This document shows positions 23,615 through 31,595 of a stretch of 56,223 bases of DNA, one piece after another (position 1 is the stretch's first letter; each line of letters begins with the position of its first letter). The stretch lies in NCBI GenBank assembly GCA_003155695.1, contig PMDZ01000008.1, forward strand, positions 103,362 through 159,584, given 5' to 3'. The position numbers and the translations under genes are program-made. The stretch comes from Candidatus Nomurabacteria bacterium. GTDB lineage: Bacteria > Patescibacteriota > Minisyncoccia > Phycocordibacterales > UBA9973. The notes under the pieces are model-generated. The model ran no database searches and had not been told where the DNA came from. It was given only the letters and a program-made list of their open reading frames with translations.

Positions 23615-24340
23615 TTACTTTAACGTAAACGAGGCTTTAACCGTGATCATTATATTTTTCTCTATTTGTGAAGTATCGTAAGAACCATAATCAGAAACAT
23701 CCAGAGAGTTTGCGGACATCACTTGGACTACACCAGATGATGCACTTTTTAGTTGGCCAACCGATTTACCACTTGATTGTGCAAGTTGCGCTGCGCGAGC
23801 TTTAGCATCTTTTATTGCATCGGCTAACATTGCTACACGCTCTTCAGGTAGTTTTGTGTATGTATATTCAAGTGACTGGGTTGAAAAAATAACACCTTTT
23901 TCGATAATTGGATTAATGTTTTTGGCGATTTCGGTAATTCCATTCACATCGGAAGAATTTACTTCAATAGTTTGCCGAAGAGTATATGTTTTTGCCGAGT
24001 TATTATCATAATTTTGATCCATAGAAACAGCAGAAATAATTATTTGGTCACTCGGAATATTTTTGTCTTTTAGAAAAGATTGAACAACAGAAATATCATT
24101 TGTCATATTAGAGTATCCGATTTTTAGCGCATCAAGCGTCACTATACGACTAATAGAACCAACCCATCGCACATGGTCGGACGTTACAGCTTTTGAAGTT
24201 GAACCTGTGACAGTTAATGTATTATCAAAAGATTTGACTTGATAAAAAACGTAAGCACCTACGAGCGTACTAATAATAATTGCTAATCCTAATATAAATT
24301 TTGTATTAAGCCACAAAAGAGCTTTGTTATTGTTTTCCAT
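23615..24340 (-). CDS. SIMPL (DUF541) domain protein
   Basis: This 241-aa protein has an N-terminal TM helix (FILGLAIIISTLVGAYVFYQ) and a SIMPL domain: LTVTGSTSKAVTSDHVRWVG near the start and the conserved EERVAMLADAIKDAKARAAQ helix. SIMPL proteins are envelope-associated and poorly understood (oligomeric ring-forming in the BP26 case). TATAAT with a TG extension ends exactly 6 nt before the ATG, so transcription should begin at the start codon, just after the murC stop. Confidence 0.9.
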   Translation of the reverse strand: MENNNKALLWLNTKFILGLAIIISTLVGAYVFYQVKSFDNTLTVTGSTSKAVTSDHVRWVGSISRIVTLDALKIGYSNMTNDISVVQSFLKDKNIPSDQIIISAVSMDQNYDNNSAKTYTLRQTIEVNSSDVNGITEIAKNINPIIEKGVIFSTQSLEYTYTKLPEERVAMLADAIKDAKARAAQLAQSSGKSVGQLKSASSGVVQVMSANSLDVSDYGSYDTSQIEKNIMITVKASFTLK

Positions 24341-24347
24341 TTATCTA

Positions 24348-25724
24348 TTATACCATATTTTTTAATAAGAAGTCTCCAACTTTTGAAGCTTCACCGGCGC
24401 CCATTGTCACTATGACATTTCTATTGTTCATATTTAGAAGTTTATCTTTTAGAAATAATTCTGCACTTTGAAAATCTTTAAAAGCTTTGGCGTTTCCGGT
24501 ATACTTGTTTATTTCTCTTGCCAAAATTTCCGAAGAAATACTTCCGTCGTTAACTTCTCGGGCATAATAAATAGGCAAAAGAAGAACTTCATCCGTATCG
24601 CTGAAACTTTGAGCAAAATCATTCAATAATAATTTCGTTCGAGAAAATAAATGAGGTTGGAATATTACAGTCAGCATCCAGCCGTTTTCTTTCGGATACA
24701 ATTCTCGGAAGCCTTCCAGCGTCGCTTTTATTTCCGTCGGATGGTGGGCATAATCGTCATACAAAAGCGACCCTTGTGATAAAGCACCCCTAAACTCAAA
24801 TCGTTTCCAAGTTCCGGGAAATTCTTCTAAATATTTTTCGGAGTAGGATTGTGAAATATTTAATATCGTTGCCACAGCCATTGCCGCAGCCGCGTCTTTT
24901 TTATTATGGATTCCAGGCATTTTTAATTTCAAATTTTCATCATAATAATCCTGCCAATTTATAATTTTGGCTTTTATATCTTTTATAACATCGGCGATAT
25001 TTTCATCCGTCGGATTACAAACAACGTATCCGTCTTCGGGCACTTTCATGGCCATTTCCCTGAAGGCACTCTTAATATCTTCTATATCTTTATAATAATC
25101 CAAATGGTCATTATCGATATTGGTAATAACTAAAATTTTCGGGTTAATATTCAAAAATGACCTTCTATACTCACAAGCTTCGACGACTAAGTATTTACTC
25201 TTTCCGGCAATAAAATTGGTCTTGTTTTTCAATAAACTTCCAATGATAACTGTCGGGTCTTTGTCTGTATCAATTAAAATTTGTGAAATCATCCCAGTTG
25301 TCGTCGTCTTACCATGAGTACCGGAAACAGCAATCGTATACTTGTCCTTGCTGATAATGCCGAGCATTTGCGGATACGACCGAACAGGAATTTCTGTTCC
25401 TTGCCCGTCTTCGTTTTTGTGAAGAACAGGGTGTTCTTTTATTTTTTTTGCCAGTTCCGGATCATAAGTGTCTATGGCAATCGTGTAAACTATCAAATCT
25501 GTATCTTTTGGAATGTTTTCATATGATTGACCAATTTTGATATCAATTCCTGGTTGCATTGGCAAATTAATTTTCCGCAGTTCATCTACAATTTCCCCTT
25601 CCTGCATATCCTGACCGGTCACAACTTTCCCCTCGTGGAACATCATCCTGGCAATCGCCGAAATCCCGATTCCGCCAATCCCGATAAAATGCACATTTTT
25701 AATTTTTGATAAATCCAGGTCCAT
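24348..25724 (-). CDS. murC: UDP-N-acetylmuramate:L-alanine ligase
   Basis: This 458-aa Mur ligase has the N-terminal Rossmann motif VHFIGIGGIGISAIARMM, P-loop VSGTHGKTTTTGMISQI, TNIDNDHLDYY and the MurC-typical YDDYAHHPTEIKATLEGF in the C-terminal domain. It attaches L-Ala to UDP-MurNAc, the first peptide step. It ends a run of murE-murD-HAD-hydrolase-murC genes spaced 0-5 nt apart, so the operon includes two non-wall hydrolases. Length is normal. Confidence 0.96.
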   Translation of the reverse strand: MDLDLSKIKNVHFIGIGGIGISAIARMMFHEGKVVTGQDMQEGEIVDELRKINLPMQPGIDIKIGQSYENIPKDTDLIVYTIAIDTYDPELAKKIKEHPVLHKNEDGQGTEIPVRSYPQMLGIISKDKYTIAVSGTHGKTTTTGMISQILIDTDKDPTVIIGSLLKNKTNFIAGKSKYLVVEACEYRRSFLNINPKILVITNIDNDHLDYYKDIEDIKSAFREMAMKVPEDGYVVCNPTDENIADVIKDIKAKIINWQDYYDENLKLKMPGIHNKKDAAAAMAVATILNISQSYSEKYLEEFPGTWKRFEFRGALSQGSLLYDDYAHHPTEIKATLEGFRELYPKENGWMLTVIFQPHLFSRTKLLLNDFAQSFSDTDEVLLLPIYYAREVNDGSISSEILAREINKYTGNAKAFKDFQSAELFLKDKLLNMNNRNVIVTMGAGEASKVGDFLLKNMV

Positions 25725-25725
25725 A

Positions 25726-26337
25726 TTATTTTAAATCCTTAATCATTTTAACCAATTCCGGGAATTTTGGTACACGGAAATGACCATTTTTACTTTTATA
25801 AATAATGATTTTTGCATTCTTCAATTTATTTCGGTATTTTTCGGCGTGAGAAACAGGAACAACATCGTCATCTTTCGAAAATAACAGAACTAGATTTTTG
25901 GTACTGTTATTCAACCAAGAAAGGTCCGATTTGAGACTAAAACCTCCAACCAAATCTTCCCCTGTTAAAGTATTATCAAATGGAGAACAAATTAAATACA
26001 CAACTAATATTTTCTTGGGAAATTTATTTTCCGATAGATACTTTGCTAAAAATATTCCACCTAATGAACCTCCGATTAAAATAACGTTATTCCTTAAATA
26101 CGGAAAATGCCTTTCAAAATGAATCTTCCAATCCTTATACTTTGCATTTTCCGGCAATGGCATATTGGGTTTAATAATTTCAAAATTTCTGCCCATTGCT
26201 CTATCAAAATTGTCACCACTCCATCTTATTTTCTTTTCTATTGAAATTTCTCTTGTTTTCAGGTAGCGTAAGTAATCTTTTTGACTTTTAAAGGTCATTC
26301 CTCCATGAATCATGAATATTTGTGTTTTCTTTTTCAT
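25726..26337 (-). CDS. Alpha/beta hydrolase, RBBP9/YdeN-like
   Basis: This 203-aa protein opens with IFMIHGGMTF, has the nucleophile elbow LIGGSLGGIFLA, acid in FSKDDDVVPVSHAEKY and catalytic His in KNGHFRVPKFPEL, the order of an alpha/beta-hydrolase triad. Size and layout resemble the serine-hydrolase family RBBP9/YdeN. Substrate unknown. It is embedded in the mur operon 1 nt from murC and 4 nt from the HAD gene, which suggests a housekeeping or wall-related task but proves none. Confidence 0.8.
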   Translation of the reverse strand: MKKKTQIFMIHGGMTFKSQKDYLRYLKTREISIEKKIRWSGDNFDRAMGRNFEIIKPNMPLPENAKYKDWKIHFERHFPYLRNNVILIGGSLGGIFLAKYLSENKFPKKILVVYLICSPFDNTLTGEDLVGGFSLKSDLSWLNNSTKNLVLLFSKDDDVVPVSHAEKYRNKLKNAKIIIYKSKNGHFRVPKFPELVKMIKDLK

Positions 26338-26341
26338 AAAA

Positions 26342-26950
26342 TTATTTACTTAAATCAATACCAATATTTTCAATATATTCCACAAAAGAGTCACTGTCTG
26401 TGTATAAATAACCATTAATCCCGACATCTATCGCACCATCTACATTTTCCTTGCTATCATCGATAAATAACGATTCTTCTGGTTTCGAATTAATTTTATC
26501 AAGGGTGTGCATGTATATTTCTTTATTTGGTTTTACCATCCCAATAGATGCGGAAATAATTATTTCATCAAATAGGTTTTTAAATTCCGGGTAAGTACTA
26601 TATACTTTTCTTTCAAAAAAAGTCGAATTGGAATTAGACAAAAGAACAGTTTTGTAACCTTTACTTTTTAATTTTTTGATAATGTCTGCCAATTTTGTAT
26701 CAAGTGTTAAATAACTATCGATTTCATTGCGTAATTCTTCTTTTGAAAAATTTATGTCTTCGTATTTCATAATATATTCAAAAATATCGTTTTCCGATAA
26801 TTTCCCTAAATCAGACTGAATAAGCATCTTTTTAAAATTATCATCTACAAACCCCTTTTTTAATCTATGCTCTTTATACCACCCGTTTATTACCGGGTCG
26901 CAAATTACTCCAAAACAATCAAATATTATTGTGTTTATTTTTGGATGCAT
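26342..26950 (-). CDS. HAD-superfamily hydrolase
   Basis: This 202-aa protein has HAD motif I at IFDCFGVICDP (the second Asp is Cys-Phe-Gly shifted: D-C-F-G-V), motif II LLSNSNSTF, motif III lysine in GMVKPNKEIY and motif IV FIDDSKENVDGA. The helical cap follows motif I. In motif I the usual DxDGT is replaced by DCFGV, as in the phosphatase-like HAD subgroup with an unusual nucleophile neighbourhood; hydrolytic activity is therefore likely but not certain. It sits in the mur operon between murD and the alpha/beta hydrolase. Confidence 0.8.
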   Translation of the reverse strand: MHPKINTIIFDCFGVICDPVINGWYKEHRLKKGFVDDNFKKMLIQSDLGKLSENDIFEYIMKYEDINFSKEELRNEIDSYLTLDTKLADIIKKLKSKGYKTVLLSNSNSTFFERKVYSTYPEFKNLFDEIIISASIGMVKPNKEIYMHTLDKINSKPEESLFIDDSKENVDGAIDVGINGYLYTDSDSFVEYIENIGIDLSK

Positions 26951-26954
26951 ATAA

Positions 26955-28337
26955 TTATTTCAATCCTTTGATTATTTTCATAAGCAGGTCGTTTCTTTCG
27001 TATTCGTTATTGAAAACTCCAAACGAAGCAAAAGCCGGGGAGAAAAGAATTATATCACCGCGTTTTGCCAGAATAAGAGCGGTTTTTATTGATTCAGCGA
27101 CGTCTTTTGCTGTGTGTTTTGCAACTTTTATATTTGATTTCTCGAGAGTATCCGTTCCTGTTCCAGGGATTGTCACGACTGCTTTGCAATGTTTATTGAC
27201 AGCGTTCAGGAAACTTTCAAGTGGAAGGTTTTTGTCGGACCCACCACAAATCAAGATTATATTTTTCTTGTCACTTTTTAGCGCTTCAATTCCGGCAACT
27301 GTCGCCTCTGGGGTTGTAGCATTGTTATCATTGTAGATTTTTATTCCTTTGTATGTTCGCAAAAGTTGAAGGCGACCTTCCAGATTTTTAAAACTTTCAA
27401 TTTCTTTTTTTATTTTTGGAAGCGGGATACCCAATTGTTTTGCCACTTCAACCGCGCACACCATATTCTCCCGATGATGAATTCCCGGAACATTGAATTT
27501 CCAACTAGCTGTTTCTTTTGTATTTATAATAATAAACTTCCCTTTCACCCTAAACGCTTCAGTAGAAGCGTCGGGCGATCCAACTTTGTTAGATTTAGCC
27601 TTTCTCTTGATAAGTTCCTTCATCCCCGGGCGGATAATGAGAATATCGTCCTTGTTTTGATATTTAAAAATATTTGTTTTATCTTCAAAATATTTTTCCA
27701 TCGAATTTCTGTAATAATTCATATGATCCGGCATAAAAGTGGTAAATACCGAGATGTGAGGAGAAATTTTATTATCGCCAAAACCTTGCAACTGCCAGGA
27801 ATCAAGCTCGCAAACAAGGATATCACCTTCATTTACTTTCTTTAATAACGGCAAAGTCGCAATTCCCCGGAGATTTCCACCCACATATACATTTCTTTTT
27901 AGCAATTTTTCGTTGTCCTTTAAAATCTTATATATTAAGGTTGTCGTGATTGATTTTCCTCGTGTCCCAGTCACTCCGATAAGCATCACTCCAGGCGCCA
28001 TCTTGGCGAAAAGCGAAACATCCATTTCTATTGGGATGCAGTGAATTTTTGCTTCGGCTATAAATATCGAATCAAGTGGAACGCCAGCCGATTTAATAAT
28101 CATGTCTCTATTTTTGAAATCTTCCAGTCGGTGTTCGCCAAGAGTAAATTTTATGTTTGGAAATTTTTCCAAAGCCTTGAGTGAAGTTGCAAGTTGTTCT
28201 TTGGTTTTTAGGTCGGTCACTATCAAATCCGCTCCGCATTCCGCCAGGAATTTGGTGTAGCCCAATCCTCGCCCCAAAAGCCCTAGCCCCATGACCGTGA
28301 TTTTCTTCCCTTTAAATTGTTGTTTGTAGTTTTGCAT
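26955..28337 (-). CDS. murD: UDP-MurNAc-L-alanine:D-glutamate ligase
   Basis: This 460-aa Mur ligase has an N-terminal Rossmann part (KITVMGLGLLGRGLGYTKFL), P-loop IGVTGTRGKSITTTLIY, and the C-terminal YNDNNATTPEATVAGIEAL with LICGGSDKNLPLESF. It adds D-Glu. The start overlaps the murE stop in TAATG. A segment near residues 254-265 (VGSPDASTEAF) is encoded by a small perfect hairpin (27544-27577) and looks like an insertion in the region linking the central strands. Confidence 0.94.
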   Translation of the reverse strand: MQNYKQQFKGKKITVMGLGLLGRGLGYTKFLAECGADLIVTDLKTKEQLATSLKALEKFPNIKFTLGEHRLEDFKNRDMIIKSAGVPLDSIFIAEAKIHCIPIEMDVSLFAKMAPGVMLIGVTGTRGKSITTTLIYKILKDNEKLLKRNVYVGGNLRGIATLPLLKKVNEGDILVCELDSWQLQGFGDNKISPHISVFTTFMPDHMNYYRNSMEKYFEDKTNIFKYQNKDDILIIRPGMKELIKRKAKSNKVGSPDASTEAFRVKGKFIIINTKETASWKFNVPGIHHRENMVCAVEVAKQLGIPLPKIKKEIESFKNLEGRLQLLRTYKGIKIYNDNNATTPEATVAGIEALKSDKKNIILICGGSDKNLPLESFLNAVNKHCKAVVTIPGTGTDTLEKSNIKVAKHTAKDVAESIKTALILAKRGDIILFSPAFASFGVFNNEYERNDLLMKIIKGLK

Positions 28338-29770
28338 TATTTTAAATATTTCTGTAATTCCTCCATATCGTCAAAATGATTTTTGACTCCGTTTATTTCT
28401 TGATAATTTTCGTGTCCTTTGCCGGCCAAAAGAATATAATCGCCCTTTTTTGCCGTCTTGCATGCTTTTTCAATTGCCACATGCCGGTCAATAATAATTT
28501 CCACTTTATCAATGGCTTCAAGAGGCAAGCCTTTTTGCAAATCACTTAAGATATCTTCCGGTTTTTCGGTCCGAGGATTATCGGAAGTAAGAATAAGAAT
28601 ATCGCTCATGTCATAACCGATTTTAGCCATTATCGGACGTTTACTCTTATCCCTGTCACCACCGCAACCAACAACCGTAATAACTTTTCCTTTTCCTTTC
28701 ATATCATTTATCGTCTTTAATACATTTTCCAAAGCATCGGGAGTATGGGCATAATCGACAATTCCCGTAATATTATTTTTGCTTTTTATGTATTGGAACC
28801 TGCCCGGAACCGATTCCAAATCTTTAATAATTTCTTTGACTCTTTCCCCGCCTACTCCCGACAAAGGAGGGCGGGCAGGTTTATCTTCTTCCAAAAGTAA
28901 CATTGCAACTGCATATACACCTAAGACATTATAAGCATTAAATTCCCCAATCAATTTTGTTTCCAAATGTTCATTAAAATCAGCTTTTTTCTTAAGACTT
29001 AAAGTATATTTATGAGCTTTGGTTGTACTCAACATATATTCTCCTCTTTCATCGTCTATATTTGTAACCGCAAAACCGGTAGCCGGCAACATATCGAAAA
29101 ATTCTTTTTTTGCATTACTGTAATTTTCTATAGTTTTGTGATAATCTAAATGGTCAAGTGTTAGATTCGTAAATATTCCGCCGACAAAAGAAAGTCCTTC
29201 AATTCTTTTCTCGGAGACAGCATGAGAGCTGACTTCCATAAAACAATACTCACAACCATTATCAACCATTTCGGCAAATAATTTATTCAGAGCAATGGAG
29301 TCCGGAGTAGTACGAACTGCTTCACGAGAATCATCATTTATTTTATTAACTACGGTTCCAATCATTCCTGCTTTATATCCTAAATTGCGAAAAAGTTGAT
29401 GGAGTAATGTTGCGGTTGTCGTCTTGCCGTTTGTTCCCGTTACTCCCACCAATTTTAATTTGCGAGATGGATTGCCATAGAAATTATCGGCGATAATTCC
29501 AACAGCACTATGAGTATCCTCAACTTTTACATAAGTCACACCGCTTTTGAATTCTTTCGGGTCTTTTTCAAAAACAATAGTCGTTGCTCCTTTTTTAATA
29601 ACTTCATCAATAAAATCGTGTCCGTTAACGATGCTTCCGACAAGAGCCACAAATACTGCGTGCAGTTCTATATCCTTGGAATTTAGCGATACGGAAGATA
29701 CTTTGGCCTCGAGGTTGCCGTGGCTTTCCAATACTTTTACGTCTTCCAATAGTTCGCTTAATATTTTCAT
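28337..29770 (-). CDS. murE: UDP-MurNAc-L-Ala-D-Glu:diaminopimelate ligase
   Basis: This 477-aa Mur ligase has domain 1 with SKDIELHAVFVALVGSIVNG, P-loop GVTGTNGKTTTATLLHQLF, EVSSHAVSEKRIEGL and the specificity motif TSDNPRTEKPEDIL. DNPR at this position is typical of enzymes that add meso-diaminopimelate, whereas lysine adders carry other residues. Residues about 296-305 (DKPARPPLSGVGGE) come from a GC-rich hairpin inserted in frame (28855-28886). It overlaps murD by one nucleotide and follows the kinase gene by 4 nt. Confidence 0.95.
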   Translation of the reverse strand: MKILSELLEDVKVLESHGNLEAKVSSVSLNSKDIELHAVFVALVGSIVNGHDFIDEVIKKGATTIVFEKDPKEFKSGVTYVKVEDTHSAVGIIADNFYGNPSRKLKLVGVTGTNGKTTTATLLHQLFRNLGYKAGMIGTVVNKINDDSREAVRTTPDSIALNKLFAEMVDNGCEYCFMEVSSHAVSEKRIEGLSFVGGIFTNLTLDHLDYHKTIENYSNAKKEFFDMLPATGFAVTNIDDERGEYMLSTTKAHKYTLSLKKKADFNEHLETKLIGEFNAYNVLGVYAVAMLLLEEDKPARPPLSGVGGERVKEIIKDLESVPGRFQYIKSKNNITGIVDYAHTPDALENVLKTINDMKGKGKVITVVGCGGDRDKSKRPIMAKIGYDMSDILILTSDNPRTEKPEDILSDLQKGLPLEAIDKVEIIIDRHVAIEKACKTAKKGDYILLAGKGHENYQEINGVKNHFDDMEELQKYLK

Positions 29771-29774
29771 ATAA

Positions 29775-30350
29775 TTATTCGTTTAACCACTTGTTATATT
29801 CTTCGATAACTTTTTGAGAAACTTCCACAAGAGGAATTTTTTCTGTATCTATAACCAAATCAAAATTGTTGTGTGCGGTATGGTCTTCTATCCCATATAA
29901 TTCTTTGTATCTTTTTCTTTCGCTCAATAGACGATTCTTTATACTTTCAATTACTTTTTCTTTTGAATCAAAAAGTGTTGCTTCGGTATACCTGTTCGGA
30001 TTTGTTCTTTTGTCTTCCAATATTCGCAGGCAAGCTATACTTGGGTCAAGCTCCAAAAAAACTTTAAATGAAGCTGGAATGAAATGAAAACCAAGTCTGG
30101 AATCCAACACAACGTTTTCCATTTTACCTATTTCCAAATTGTGATCATCCAGGGCTTTATCAATCGTATCATCCTTTTCGGCAATCAAGCTTAAATCAGT
30201 CAATGATATCCCTCTTTCGTTTGCAATCGAGCGCATAAAATCACCGGTTGAATAATGCTTGTAACTTAGAAGTTCTGCCACCAATTTGGCGGTTGATGAC
30301 TTGCCACTTCCGAGTTTACCGGCAATGGTGATAATGTGTTTTTTTACCAT
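29775..30350 (-). CDS. Cytidylate-kinase-like (AAA_33 type) nucleotide kinase
   Basis: This 191-aa P-loop kinase begins MVKKHIITIAGKLGSGKSST, then a lid/NMP region with YSTGDFMRSIANERGISL and NVVLDSRLGFHF, and the LID arginines in RILEDKRTNPNRY. It most resembles the short archaeal-type cytidylate kinase family (PF13189), rather than E. coli Cmk. It probably phosphorylates (d)CMP. It heads the murE-murD-...-murC operon, divergent from tsaD, whose promoter region it shares. TATCCT with TG extension lies 6 nt before ATG. Confidence 0.8.
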   Translation of the reverse strand: MVKKHIITIAGKLGSGKSSTAKLVAELLSYKHYSTGDFMRSIANERGISLTDLSLIAEKDDTIDKALDDHNLEIGKMENVVLDSRLGFHFIPASFKVFLELDPSIACLRILEDKRTNPNRYTEATLFDSKEKVIESIKNRLLSERKRYKELYGIEDHTAHNNFDLVIDTEKIPLVEVSQKVIEEYNKWLNE

Positions 30351-30406
30351 ATCTTCAGGATATCACAAAAATAGTCAAATAAAAACCCTTATGGTATAGT
30401 AATTTT

Positions 30407-31573
30407 ATGAAAATACTGGCAATAGAAACATCCTGCGACGACACCGGAATATGCATATTGGAAGTCAAAAAATCGGGCAAAAGCGATATTTTCAAAATTT
30501 TGGCCAATAATACAAATTCCCAAGTAAAAATTCATAGAGAATATGGGGGTGTTTTTCCGGCGCTAGCCAAAAGAGAACATCAGAAAAATTTGCCAATCCT
30601 ATTTGAAAAAACACTCAAAGTAGCAAAAACGAAAATAGAAAAAATAGAATTAATAGCCGTGACCTCCGGACCAGGGCTTGAGCCAGCTCTTTGGACCGGA
30701 ATAGTTTTTGCGAAAGAACTTTCAGAAAAATATAATATCCCCGTTATTCCCGTGAACCACATGGAAGGACATATATTTTCAATTTTTCCGAAAAATAGTA
30801 AGACTTTTAAAATTAATTCTTCTGAAAAAATATTTCCGATGCTTTCACTTTTGGTTTCTGGAGGTCATACTGAACTAATACTGGTTAAAGATTGGCAGAA
30901 ATATAAAAAAATTGGGCAGACTAGAGACGATGCCTCAGGTGAAGCTTTCGATAAAGTTGCCAGAATGCTTGGATTGCCTTACCCCGGTGGACCGGAAATT
31001 TCAAAGCTAGCTAATATCGAGCGAGAAAATAGTGCTTTGGGGAGACTTGGGAGCGCGACGGCGCGAGCACGAGGAATTTTTCAGCAGAAAAATATCCGTG
31101 CTCCCCAAAGCACTATTTCAAGCGAGATAACTTTACCCCGCCCGATGATGTATTCGAAAGATTTTGATTTTTCTTTTTCTGGTCTAAAAACGGCAGTACT
31201 TTATCTTATAAGGGATTTAAAAGAAAAGAATCCAAATATTTTGGAAGAAAATAATACAAAACAAAAAATTGCCAGAGAATTCGAGGATGCAATAGTAGAA
31301 ACTCTTGTTTACAAAACCATAAAAGCCATAAAAGAATACAAAATAAAAACACTCATTGTTGGTGGTGGAGTTTCGGCAAATACTTATTTGCAAGAAGTGA
31401 TGAAAAAAGAAATAAAAAGTAATATGCTTAAAACTAAAGTTCACTTCCCTACAAAAAGCCTCACCGGTGACAATGCCATCATGATAGCCATTGCAGGATA
31501 TTTCCAATATAAAAATAAAAAAGTGAAAAAAAATCTCGACTCAATTAAAGCCAAAGGAAATTTATCTTTATAA
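30407..31573 (+). CDS. tsaD: tRNA N6-threonylcarbamoyladenosine transferase TsaD
   Basis: This 388-aa protein has the ASKHA fold: MKILAIETSCDDTGICILEV, the metal-binding HMEGHIFSIF, VSGGHTELILV, ASGEAFDKVARMLGLPYPGG and VVGGGVSANTYL near the end. TsaD transfers threonylcarbamoyl to A37 of ANN-reading tRNAs, using the product of TsaC, also in this window (46811-47386). Residues about 205-240 are an extra segment between SKLA and LPRPM, encoded by an 18-bp perfect hairpin; the family normally has only about 10 residues there. TATAGT (TG-extended) ends 6 nt before ATG. Confidence 0.95.
   Translation: MKILAIETSCDDTGICILEVKKSGKSDIFKILANNTNSQVKIHREYGGVFPALAKREHQKNLPILFEKTLKVAKTKIEKIELIAVTSGPGLEPALWTGIVFAKELSEKYNIPVIPVNHMEGHIFSIFPKNSKTFKINSSEKIFPMLSLLVSGGHTELILVKDWQKYKKIGQTRDDASGEAFDKVARMLGLPYPGGPEISKLANIERENSALGRLGSATARARGIFQQKNIRAPQSTISSEITLPRPMMYSKDFDFSFSGLKTAVLYLIRDLKEKNPNILEENNTKQKIAREFEDAIVETLVYKTIKAIKEYKIKTLIVGGGVSANTYLQEVMKKEIKSNMLKTKVHFPTKSLTGDNAIMIAIAGYFQYKNKKVKKNLDSIKAKGNLSL
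31027..31118. repeat. In-frame hairpin element inside tsaD
   Basis: Arms 31027-31044 (AAATAGTGCTTTGGGGAG) and 31101-31118 are perfect reverse complements. The 56-nt interior is GC-rich (GGAGCGCGACGGCGCGAGCA) then AT-rich. It codes for the extra residues of TsaD. Confidence 0.9.
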
Positions 31574-31595
31574 TAAAATATGCTATATTTTATAT

